DNA of 64,000 bases, taken from the NCBI GenBank assembly GCA_036850595.1, contig CM072161.1, positions 9,073,905 through 9,137,904 of the forward strand. The letters run 5' to 3'. The position numbers and the translations under genes were made by a program. The notes below the pieces were generated by a model. That model was not told where the DNA came from and did no database searches. It worked only from the letters and a program-made list of their open reading frames with translations. Source of the DNA: Rhyacichthys aspro. Lineage: Eukaryota > Chordata > Actinopteri > Gobiiformes > Rhyacichthyidae. Shown here one piece after another: positions 25,501 to 37,500 of the stretch. Numbering within the stretch: position 1 is the stretch's first letter; the number at the start of each line of letters is the position of its first letter.

Positions 25501-28500
25501 GACGGACTGATAGCACCGCGGCCCGGAATACAAGATATCAGCTTCTATATTTAATCTGAGGAGAGCAAACACTCTGCAGGGCTAATGCGGTTTTCACGCT
25601 CAAATATGACTGCTTATTTTGCAAACCACCTCAAAGAAAAAGTTTCTGATGGACAGTTCCCAGTACGGGGCACTTCACTATAAAAAACAATCACATTCTT
25701 ATCAGGAACAATATTATATAGAAGTGCTAAGATTTTAATATTTGTTTATCTTTTTTCGATTTTTCTTCCCTTTTCTGTTTGGAGACAACTGAGCAGCACA
25801 CAACTCCCTCTAGTGGTACAGACCTATACTGCACAGTCTCTTTAAGGCTTCCAGTCAGTCTCACTTTGTCTTGCGACTCTTTCTCCATTAATTCTTCCTA
25901 CCTTTTCTCCTCATGTCTGCCTCTGTAGATCTTTATTACAGCTTATTACCGACAAAAGAGGAGACTGTGAAGACGGTGTGAACAGGCCAGGAGATCATCT
26001 CGGTGGAGTGTGCACTAAAGACGACATGTACAGTACTGACAGTAGTTCAGCCTCTCAGCATAACAATGGTACAGCAGGGGAGGATGACAGGCCAAGAGGA
26101 ATTATTAGAGGCTTCCTCACTGAGCTGTCACTGCTTCCACTGTGGCAAGTCTGTGGTCAGAGTCTGGTGTTTGTGTTTCTCACCAACTGAATGCATTAAA
26201 AAATGTGGCGCGGTGTTCATCATGTCCCTTCTCACGTTCACACTCACAATGTAATGAAAGCATAAAGGGTCATTTTACGCTTCCGCCATCGCACAGGCTG
26301 ATAGACACTAAATACAAGAGATATTTGATAGTGAGACATCTCTTTTTAAGCCTCTACAATGTTAATGGATCCCCTCCGATCCATTTATCGCTTACTTTTG
26401 TGACTGTAGTGTGTGTGGATATCTGTCTGATACATGACGTTCTCTTTTATGTCTTTCCTCAGGTACACGGAGGAGGAGATTCGACAAAAAGTGAGCACTT
26501 TCAGACAAATGCTGATGGACAAAGAGGGAGTCATCACCAGAGAGGGCTCCAACACACAACCAATGTAAGCGCCGACTGCAAAACACTCCTCTTGTGTATT
26601 TTTCTCTTCATCCCACAAATCCATTTTATTTATTATAGGGCTTCAAGGGCTCCTAAATGAATTACATGATAAAATGACTCACGCTAATCAAATATGATAG
26701 AACTAAAGCATTGCAAATCATAAAAGCCTGCATAAATTGATGTTTGGTTTGTATGATTAATGGCTTGCTTGTATAATAATATCTTCAGGCAGACAGTTCC
26801 AAAGAATATGGACCACTATTGCAAAACTTTGTAATGCAATTGGTGATGCTTTTTTGAGCCTCAGTATTCCAGACTTGGACAGCAGAGTGACAGTTGGCAT
26901 TATAATTGTCTATTTGTAGCTGATCTCTAGCTTTAAGAAGAAGGGAGGGCGAACCGTTCAGCAGCTATAGACCTAAGTATAGGAATTAAATGATATGGCG
27001 ATTATGAGATCTAGTCATCTTAAGCTGTGTGTGAGAAACAGCAGGATGTAGGCGTGGCAGCTCTCCTGACTCAGCCGTCAGCCTCTATGTGTGAATGACA
27101 GAGCGAGCGGTGACAGCGTGACCTGCTGTCTGCGAGTCTAATGACTGCTAATGACGCGGATGCTTCCCCGTTCACAGACACGGCTAATGGCGCTCCCTCC
27201 TCAACACTCGAGCCAGCGCCTGACATTTAAGCGGGCCGCGTTAAAACGAGGGGGACCATCTGAGTGGAGGAACAGATGATCGAGGGCTGAACGAGACCGT
27301 GCAGAAAAGTTTTGTTAGCATTAGTTCTCTCTGAAGGGCACTTCTGAGCCAGGATGCCGAGTTCTGGTTCCATTTTGCAGCAGTCCCTCCACAAAAAGGC
27401 CTTGATGTGGAAAATTGAAGACTTTCATTTGCAGAGGGCTTATCCCTCACCTTCTGCCACACACAGGACTGAACTACAGCCTCCTCCTGTCCACATTAAC
27501 TTGACAAAAGAACGTTGTAGAAACGCAGCACTGTTGTAAACCCAGCTTTATTAACCTGCAGCTCGACCTAAGGGCATACTCTAGTATAGACTGACTCCCA
27601 GGGTTCCTCCTGCCCTCAGCAATAAGTGCATTGTCATTCCCCACATTAATAGGTAATGCAATAAGGGACTCTCATGTCAGCTCATGTGTTCCATTTGGGC
27701 TTCTGTTATGAACTAGCTGATAGTCGTGTGCCCTCTGTTTCAAACAAATGCAAATTTTACATAGACTTCACATCATATTTTGGGTGTTCATAAATGCCGC
27801 CCCTGGTTATTAAAGACAGATTAGTAAAAGTTTTATAATAGCTTGGATCAAGCATTCAGGCTCTTGGCTAGAATTCAATTTGAAGCCACTATTTTAGATG
27901 AAACTAAAAGTATTGTCTTTCAATCCAGAGTAAAATAACAGTTAACTGCGATCACTATTAATGTGTGACTAGAAGCACTGAATCACCTTAACTAAACTCA
28001 AAGTTAACAGATGTAGGTGTTGGAGTCAAATATACTACAGCCCACAAAGTGTTTAACTTCGCCAGAAGGGAAGCTTTTTATTCAGATGCCTTCATTTTCC
28101 GTAGGGACTGTTACTATTGACAGCACAGGCCTGTCAGAAGTAGCTTAATGCTCTTATATACACCACCAATAAACAGCCTGCAGTAAGCATGGACACATGA
28201 GCTCATAACTCTGTTTACCGATGTCCTGCATTGATTTTCTTGCAGAACGGACGGAACAGGGAAGTGAGGAGAGGGAATACAGCACGTACAGGCTCTCCGA
28301 TTCAGTCGGGCTTACACACCTTAGGCCGTCCAATCACAGCTGGATCAATAGTAAAGCTGACCCCAGGCTTCGCATAGCATTCAATATTGGACCATATGCC
28401 TGAGGCTAGTGTTTCTTTATTAAAAGAAAAAATATGTTTCATTTAGATAAACAGGGATTTGCTGTCTGCCTGGAGTGTGCATACTGAGCAGGCTGAAGGA

Positions 28501-31500
28501 AAAAACTACCAGATCTAACTTCTACTTCCCACCTGGACACTAGTTCACTATAAAAGGGCCTCTAAAATAAAACCTTTATTTAACAGCTTCTAATAACAAT
28601 TAAACAATAAAAAAAACATTTGTGATTGTTGTTTTGTCTTCATACCTACCTAAAAAGATTATTCCAATTTTTTAATTAAAATCGTGAATTTATTTTTCTG
28701 CTCCAGGCAAAAGCAAAACAACAGCATCAGTGTTTTTCCCACTTACAGTGAATATAAAGCAGTTTAGATACTTTTTAGTCTGGGCCTTTTCTGTCTCAAT
28801 AGAATTTATATTAGCACATGGCTAATTTGCATAACTCAACAAAGTAGAGCTCATGCTGCTCAGAAGCTACAATGTTCATCAATTTCCAGACACTTCACTG
28901 CACTAAGGCATTACAAAATATAATAATAATATGACTCCTTTCTCTAGAGATGATTATTGTGTTTCACTCTGACCATTATTCAAGCTGCTGTATTAGCCAC
29001 AACACTGTCTATAGCACAAGGGTACAAGATGGCGCTAACTTTTTGCTGTTAAATTCGATTTAGAAATATTATTTTAGACATTGTTCAAAATCACAAACTC
29101 GAGTAATTGGGCCTACTTCATAGTATTTAATCTAAGCTTCTTATCCATCACCAACAAACAATATCACTGCTGCCATCAAAGGAGGGCTTTAGTCTGAATG
29201 TGGCTGAATGGGTTTGTTATGTTGCAGCCCGAAGAGGCCATTGACTTCAGTCCATCACAGCCAAGCCAGACAGAACTTCTCAGTCAGATCACAACATTGA
29301 AAATTCAGTGATTAAAGAAAGGGAAGGGGATTAGTTGATTTATGGCTTATAGCAATACACAATGGCCCTATTTGTTGTTAATCACTCTTCTTGGCAGTGT
29401 GCTTCTTTACAATACCTGCTGAGACACTAGGCATTAGACAAGTAATGGCAGCTAAAATGGCTCTTTATTTTTCTACAAGGTATGTGATCACACCATTAGG
29501 CTAATTAAATGTCTCTTGTTGATTCCAGTGTGTTTGGTGAATTAAAATTCGGCTTAATCAGCTTACAATCTGGTGTCATCAGTCTTAATAATTCTTTGAT
29601 TCTGTTTCGTGTTTTGTTCAAAAAAACTAAATTCTCTTAATGCAGGTTCAGCACTTGATAAATCTTGGAGGGTGCTGTTTGAGCACTTCGCTGTGTGGGC
29701 AGAAAAGGCTTTTGGGTGTGAAGTAGGGTTATTTTGCTGGTACTAGGCATTCCCTGCTGTGCTCAGTGATGCTCAGCCAATTAGGGGCTCTGTTACCCAT
29801 CTTCTTCCAATAACAAACCGTCAGGCTTCTGCCCTGCTCAAATGCGCCTCTCAGACACTATTTACTTCAACTAGCAGCTCTTCTCTCCTTGTTATTTTCC
29901 CTTTTCGATCTAACCACCGCACTACACTCCTCTTTGGTTTGATCTCCTCACAAGAGAAGCTAAAGGTGGCTAGTGAAGGTTATTTCAAATCATTAACATT
30001 CCTAACCTTTGCATATACGTCCATATACATCTCTCCTATTGTGCAGTGCAGCCAGATGGTTTCATATTATAGCAGCAAGGTCAGTGCTGCATGTAATAAA
30101 ATCATCAGTGAGGTGTTATTTCTCATTTTCCTCAGCCCCATGGAGCCAGGGAGGTCGTTTCTGGAGGAAGAGCGGGTTAATGCGGAAGGCATAGTAGGGT
30201 AGTGGGTTATGGAGGGATTAGGGAGGAGGCTGCTGCCATCTGTCTGTATGTACAGCATGTGTGAATACCAAGTGGGAAGATATGAATGCCACAAGCTGGG
30301 AGTGACATGCACACTGCTGGGGTGATGGAGGATGATAAATGTCAGCCAACAACGTGTCATCAAATATGGAGGAAGACGTTGACATTGTCACTGTTGTGGA
30401 GGGCCTGCGAATCTGTAAAAGTTGGATAATTACCCAAACTTTATGGTTATTTCCCAAACGGATTACTACATGCACATATATTTTACATAGTGAGTGTACT
30501 CTTTTCCACACCGAAGTCAGAATAACACCTCTTTCATGTGAGCTTTAAATATGAGAGGTGTTTACTCACAATATACTACATTGCAAGTATCTGGTGATCC
30601 AGGCGCCCTGTGTCTAAGAATGTGGGTTTGTTCTTCCTTTTTTTTTTTGCAGAAACTACCAGTAGGTTATGTGTTGTGAAAAACAGAGATGGCTATATTA
30701 CAAATCCACAACAGGCACAGACACAGTGTATACACTCAGTGAAAGTTCAATGATAAAAAATCAATGGTCGCCCGCAGAAGTCCGTATGATAAATGAGCAT
30801 GAAACAAACAGACGAAAGTGAGGTTTTTTTTTCCAAAATCTAATGGGATTTGTTCAGTGTGAGTATATGTTTGCACTAGTAAAAACAAAAATCTGACTTG
30901 TCCTTATATTATGTAAATAGATATGTAATAATCTCAGACACCTGAAACTAACTCTTCTAAAAGCCTTTAGTGTATTTATTAGTTGCACTGACAGATCAAG
31001 ATCAACTTACACTACAGTTTAAATTAACCATTAAATATAGATCAGTGTTTGCCTGAATAGACTTTTAAATTTAAAAAGGTCTTACCCGGCCATCATAAAT
31101 CACTTACCACTCAGGTAAATGATTTTCATCTCTAATTATTGCACTTGATGAACTAAGACTCACTTCAATTAAACTCGGGTCAGTTCTCATTATCCTCCTT
31201 GTTTGAGTGTTTTTATGTATGCTTAATATATTTTATAGATTCCAGACAAGCTTTTATCTCACTTTCATTGCACACCGAGATTTTTTTTTAATTTACAGCT
31301 TCTGTTTATGTTTCCAGGGTCAACCACTTGCACTACCATCCTGACAAGTATGAAGACGACCCTGAGTTTGTCGGCTATGAAGATGGAGACTATGACTACC
31401 ACAGTGATAACAGGTATCCACCACAGTATTCTGTATATGTACCGAAGAACATGGATGCGTTGACTGGCCTTTTAACAGCTTTAACTATCTCAGCTGTTTG

Positions 31501-34500
31501 CACTGTCCATACACTGCATTTCTTTCGATATTCATTAATCTACAGATCATTACAGCGCACAAATGTTGTATGATACCCAAGTATCAAAGCTCATCTTGCT
31601 CGGTAGCAGCGAGATAACCAGCCGTTTATGTTTGAGAATTACAAAGGAGATGGCCATTTAGATTTCTGCTTGTGTCACTTCACAAAGCAGATTAAGTGTT
31701 AGTGTAATTTCCCCAAAGCAATATCCTGTTTTTTCGGCTATATTGCAATAATATTGTGTCTTATGGCAGAATTAGTTGAGGCAATGAGAAAATTGATGCT
31801 TAGGTTTGATGTGTTTTTTCTTGTTATTGCTTCAGAAGCAAATAACTATAATCAAGTTTTTTTTCCCTTTTTTGCAGAATATTATTATAACAATCTTTTG
31901 TAAATGATTCCCCTCTCTCTGTTTTTATTCTCCTCGGCCAATTCAGAGTGAAGAGGAAATCAAGCAGCTCTCCATCTCCGCGTCCAAAGAAAAGGAAGAA
32001 GAAGAAATCTGGCCGCAGAAGGAGCCGGTGAGTGGGAACAGCTTCTACTGATGAAGTGATTTTTCTGCCTTGTTTGGCTAAACTCATTGCAGCGTGGGTT
32101 TGTGGAAGCCCAATTAAAAGTGTAAAAAGCCAAGGACAGTCACAAAAACAGTGAGTCACAGGAGGTGTGAGTATGTATAAAGGTAGACTGGTGGAAGGCC
32201 AAATGAATCGAATAAAAAGAATGAACTGGTAATGTAAGCTCTGTTCTCCTTTACAGTGTAATGTAATGCGCAGTGTGCAAAGGAAACTCAAAACACTCAG
32301 CATTAATCTGAGGCTTTTTTTTCTCTTTTTTCTGTCTCTTTGCTCGTCACTAGATTTGGCAGCTCCTCGCCCACTCGCAGAGAGAAGAAGAAGAAAAGTG
32401 GGAAGAAACACAAGCGCGACAGGTGAGTTGTGTATGAACACAGTGGTGCGTAGCGACAGGAAAGCCGCTCTCACCGTTTCAAAGGGTTGCCTGCACTTGC
32501 CCTCATAGTGACAAGTTCAGAGACACATACACTTTTATGTTTCCAATTTAAAAGAAATGAAATTCCTTCAGTAAAAAGACTTTAAAATAATACACGTACA
32601 TTAGGCATTAAATGTTATTATGCCTGTCTTTAATATGTTTCCCACTGAGGTGATTATTAAACTGGAAATGAATGGCTTCTGAATGACAAAATATAAGACA
32701 GAAAGAAGCAGGTCATAAAGGAAGAAACAAAAGTTATGAAGAACAACAGAACAAACGAAAGAATGGCAGAAAGTGGAGAAACAGGGAAGTGGAAGAGAAG
32801 GATATTTTATAGATAATAACAAAGAAGGAAGAAGAGGTGAGATGAAACGAAAACACAGCACCTCATCACCACATAACCCCTGCAATGCCTTGGGATATCA
32901 TAACAAATAATAACAAACCCGTATTGAGCTCTCCTCCTCATTGGCAGCCTGACTCGGGGGAGGGGCAGGCCTAAATGAGTCGCTCTAATAACCCAGCGTG
33001 TACGGGGGCTGCACGCAACACAAGAAAAATGAGCCTCTCACCAAATTGCTGAGCACCAGTGCACCGGCCCACTCTTATTTCCCACCTCTCATCCATCCAC
33101 GCACATCCCAGTCCCCACTCGTCCTGTTTCCTGTGGGTGCCCCCCACTCCCAGCCGCACACACCAAAGTGCTCTCTGCATTGCAGGTACAGTTGATATAT
33201 GAATAATTTATAGACAGGGCAGAGGGGATCAGCACGCTTGCTTCCTCCCCAGAGAGGATAGCCCTTGACGCTATTACTAAAGCTAACTGCTGCTTGTTTG
33301 TTTAAATAGAAGCTTCATCCCCACAATTTCAGTGCATTTTGTCCTATGTGAGGCCAGCTATCTACGTCATCGTTGGAGTAAGGTATATAACTGTGGCCAG
33401 ACTGTGTGAAAGGCAAGAATAATGGGCTTTCAAGAACATTGCCCCACACGGCCCCTAGCTAACTCCCTCCAGTGGGGAAACACAGGCCACTACCGGGGCC
33501 ACAGCCCTAAGTCACATATCAGCCATATAGCGTACATTAGCGTGACAGCTTTATTACACTGCTCTCAGCGAGCTACAGTGAATCAACACACTTTGTGCCA
33601 CTGCTGCCACCGCAGCTGCCTCCCACTCTCACACTTGGCGTGCTGTAGGTGTTTAAAAAAAAAAGGCCTCTTCAGGAAAATAACAACAACTCTTACAGAC
33701 CAGCCTGACTAATCACCATGGAAACTGTATTGAGTGGGAAAGGGATACAGAGGTGAGGTGTCAGTCAAGCAGTGAGAGCTGATGAATGGCTGTCCACCCA
33801 TTCAGTCCAGTATGTGGTGGAAGGAAAAATTTCTGCTGAATGTCAGTGGTTATTATTGCTGCTTTGTCAAATGGAGCAGTAGAAAAATGAACTATTAGAG
33901 TCTGTCACACAATACAATTGTGTTTATTGTGGTTCCCAGGACAAATACTGTCAAAATGGCACATGGTAATATGTGATTTTGATGTTTATGCCCAAACAAT
34001 ACTAAGCACAAACAGTTTTTCAAATAAGTAGGGTTGAAGGAAGATTAATATTCAATATTTTACTCCAAAGCAGACTTCCAGATTCATGGCAGTCCTTACC
34101 AAGAATTTACATTCTCTGTGTTTGTACTCTGTAAATAGAAATAAGTTGGTGTTACAATAATAACCTGAAATTGGTAGTGCTAATATTCTTCCACTCACAG
34201 TTTTGCTTTTGATGAAGCAGAAAATGTTTGATTTTGGACAGGAGTAATTTTATTTTTCTGGCACTGCCATTCTCCAATATAAGACTGTCTAAAGATATAT
34301 CATACAGTTTATAAATATGCTTTCTGAGCTCATCAAGTTTTTCATTAACATCTTTTCACAAAATTGTATAAAGCTATCACATACATAAAGTCACATTTTT
34401 GCTTTATTATTTATTAGTGTTTGTTATTATTCTTGTCAGATCCACATCTGGCTCCAGGAAAAAGAGAAGATACCGGTAAGTGTTACACATCATTTAAATT

Positions 34501-37500
34501 CATAAGCACTTCATCTATAATACAATATGCATAATCAATACTTTATTGTCCATATTGCTTCATTGAGTTCATTTCTTTTCATTACAGTTCAGGCAGCCCA
34601 AAGAACAAACACAAAGACAAGAACAAGCAGAAAAAGAGGTAAGACATGCATTAATAGATAAACACATATATATTTAAATGTGTGAATGAGGCAGATACAT
34701 TTAAATGTTAATACTCTGCTGACACATACAGATTTGTTTGTCTTTATGTATAGGACAACACATTTCCATATTTTTTCAGTGCATTTGATTTACAGCTTGT
34801 TATGCACAGAGCTAAAACAATCATCCATGGCTAGCCTTAGTCTGCACCAATACGTGCAATTGGACTCAGCGTCTCATAAATTTATATTGCTATTTTACAC
34901 CTATTATCTCAGGCTCGGACTCGCAGAGAATGTTAAAGAGCCTAAAGACTGGAGTGCATCTTCTATAAATTATAGGCCAGTTAAACAGAATTTCCATGCC
35001 AAACATTGCTGCTGAGCTTGATTCAAATATGTATTAGAATATATATTGTATGTTTTGGTGGTGCATGAGCTGTTTTCTATATGATGTGTGCATACATCCA
35101 CATAGATCAGTCTATGTATATAAATGTGTGTGTATTGGTGCATATTGTTGTCATCTCTCAGGTCCCCTGGGGAGACCCCCAGTCGGAGTTCACAGCGTCA
35201 AGGCAGCTGCTGCAGCTCCCGCAGTGCCTCTGTGTCCTCAGCACGCAGCATCTCCAAGTCTCCTACCAGGTAGACACACACTCATACACACACACACACA
35301 CACACACATTAATATAAAGCTGCCGGGAGGAGGCTGTCTCTCATTTAATGCAAGCCTTTGGGCATAGATTTGGATACAAATGGATCCTCTCAGAATGTCT
35401 ACAAATGATAACTATAATAGAGCTGGGACATCTCTCTCAGGTCTCATTCACTTTGATGAAAGAGGGGTTTTTGTGCTCTATATGCAATATCTTTCTGGAT
35501 AGCTAACATCTTTTAATCTTTTTTGTAACCCTGAACATCTTTTCAGATTTGAAATCCATTAAACACAAACATAATTTGTTTAAATAAATGACAGGGAAAT
35601 AAAAAAAAAATGTTTTGACGTTGACATTTTAGAAGGATATACTCAGTTTCTTATTAAAAGCCATCGGAGACCATTAGGCTACATTCACACTAATGCAGTG
35701 TTTTTTTATCTCTGATTTTTAATCCTGTTTTATTTATATACTGGCAATTTACAACAAAAGCAAGGCAAGTTTTATTTTTTTACTTTACTGAATCCAAATG
35801 ATATGAAAGTGTGCTGCTGCTGTTTACACATAGATTCTTCTTGTCTTTCTTTAATGGGAGATACTTTTAAGTAAATATCTTTCAAATATTCTACATAATT
35901 CACTTGTGTCCTTGCTCTTTCAGAATCAACTCCAAGCACAAGGCGGATGGGCAGAAGGCGTCCAGCACCTCGCTGTCTCCGGGTCCCAACAGCCCCACCG
36001 CGCGGCACAACGGGGAGCACAGCCAACAGAGCCGTAACGGCCGAGCCAGCCGACTCAATCTCGCTGACGCCGAAAAGGGGCATGATGTATGTAAACTCCT
36101 CTATTTTACCCCCAAACCAACCTCCCCCACCACTCCAATGGTATCAACCACAGGCTTCAAATGACCTTTGTCTTTGTCTCTTCACTTTTAATACTGACTT
36201 TTTCTTTGTTTTCTTTAGTTTTAGTTTGTCTCAGCTTGTAGATCAGTTTATTTTTATAGGAGTATATTTTTGACGTGTATCAGACATTTCTGTCCTGTGT
36301 AAAACGTGCCACTGCTGTTTTGTTTCTGGCTCTTTTTGACTCCTCTGCCATCTGGTTATTTTTATTCATTTATTTATTTTTTGGTGTTGTTTAGTAATAA
36401 AGGGAGGGCGCAAAACAGAACAAAGTTCTAGTTTTACCATTCAGCACACACCACTCACGGTCAGAGCACAGCATTAGCATCCCACATCTCAGAAATGGAA
36501 ATATGAATAGCAAAGGCACACTGCCTTTCCACCTGGATGACCAAAGAGATGTGTTGTATCTTCCAATTTGGCCACCTACTAAGCCATGAGACAAGTAAGA
36601 TAGAATAGAGGAAGGTGGCAGTAGCTCAGAGGTCTATTTCCATCAACAAGTATCAAAGCAATATGATAATCCTGCAGATTATATTTTTATTTGTATAGCA
36701 GTCCAAGGTCCTGATCAAACATCTGATGTTGCTTTAAAGTGACTCCAACTATCAACACTATCAACCAATCATTCTTTAGCTAAAAAATCTCATTACTTGA
36801 TGGCCCTGTGGTAACAGTGTCCTATCCCCTCTAATGTCAAGTCCACATAATTATGCATTGTGTTATAAATCACAAACATAATTGTCTACTTTGTGTTGCC
36901 TCATGGAATATAACCGTGTCCATTATAACCCCATAGACACGGCCCATGATAGGTTTTAAATCACTTCACCATTTATTATGGAAATACCTTTGCTCTTCTT
37001 TAAAGTAAATGGATCATTAAAGTTACACCAGAATGACTATTAGCCTGAAAGGAAAACATTAATCAGGCAAAAGAAGTATAATATAATATTTTCTATGAAG
37101 AATAAACATCTAAATGGGCTGTAGATACACTGCTTTAGTACTGCCCTCTGCTATTTCCCCCACCAGGTTGCATGTGTCTATTAGAGATCTCTATTTCTTT
37201 GTCTCTTTCTGCTTGTTCCTTTCATTTTCTTAACATTTTAAGTGGTATTTGCCCATGAATAAATGCCCAAATTCTTTCTGTCTTGTTTATATAAAAAGCA
37301 CTCAAATGCTTTGGAACTGGACCAAGTAGGTTAAACTGGGTATGTGTAATAGTTTCTTCTTGTCAATACAGTTGTCTTTCTTTCAACAACATGTTCTGCT
37401 CAGTGATAGATCCTCTTCTCCTCCAGGCGTCAAAGTGCTGCAGGAGTGTAGTGCACTCCTCTCTATCGCTTTACTATGTCAATGTGCATGTCGCCCCTGG

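Noticed and set aside
26142..26660. 172-codon frame overlapping srrm3 exon 2
   Set aside because: It reads through exon 2 in the wrong frame; the cwf21 frame continuous with exon 1 is the real one.
31824..32474. 216-codon minus-strand open frame
   Set aside because: Overlaps srrm3 exons 4 and 5 antisense, has no recognisable domain, and is explained by the purine-rich coding strand.
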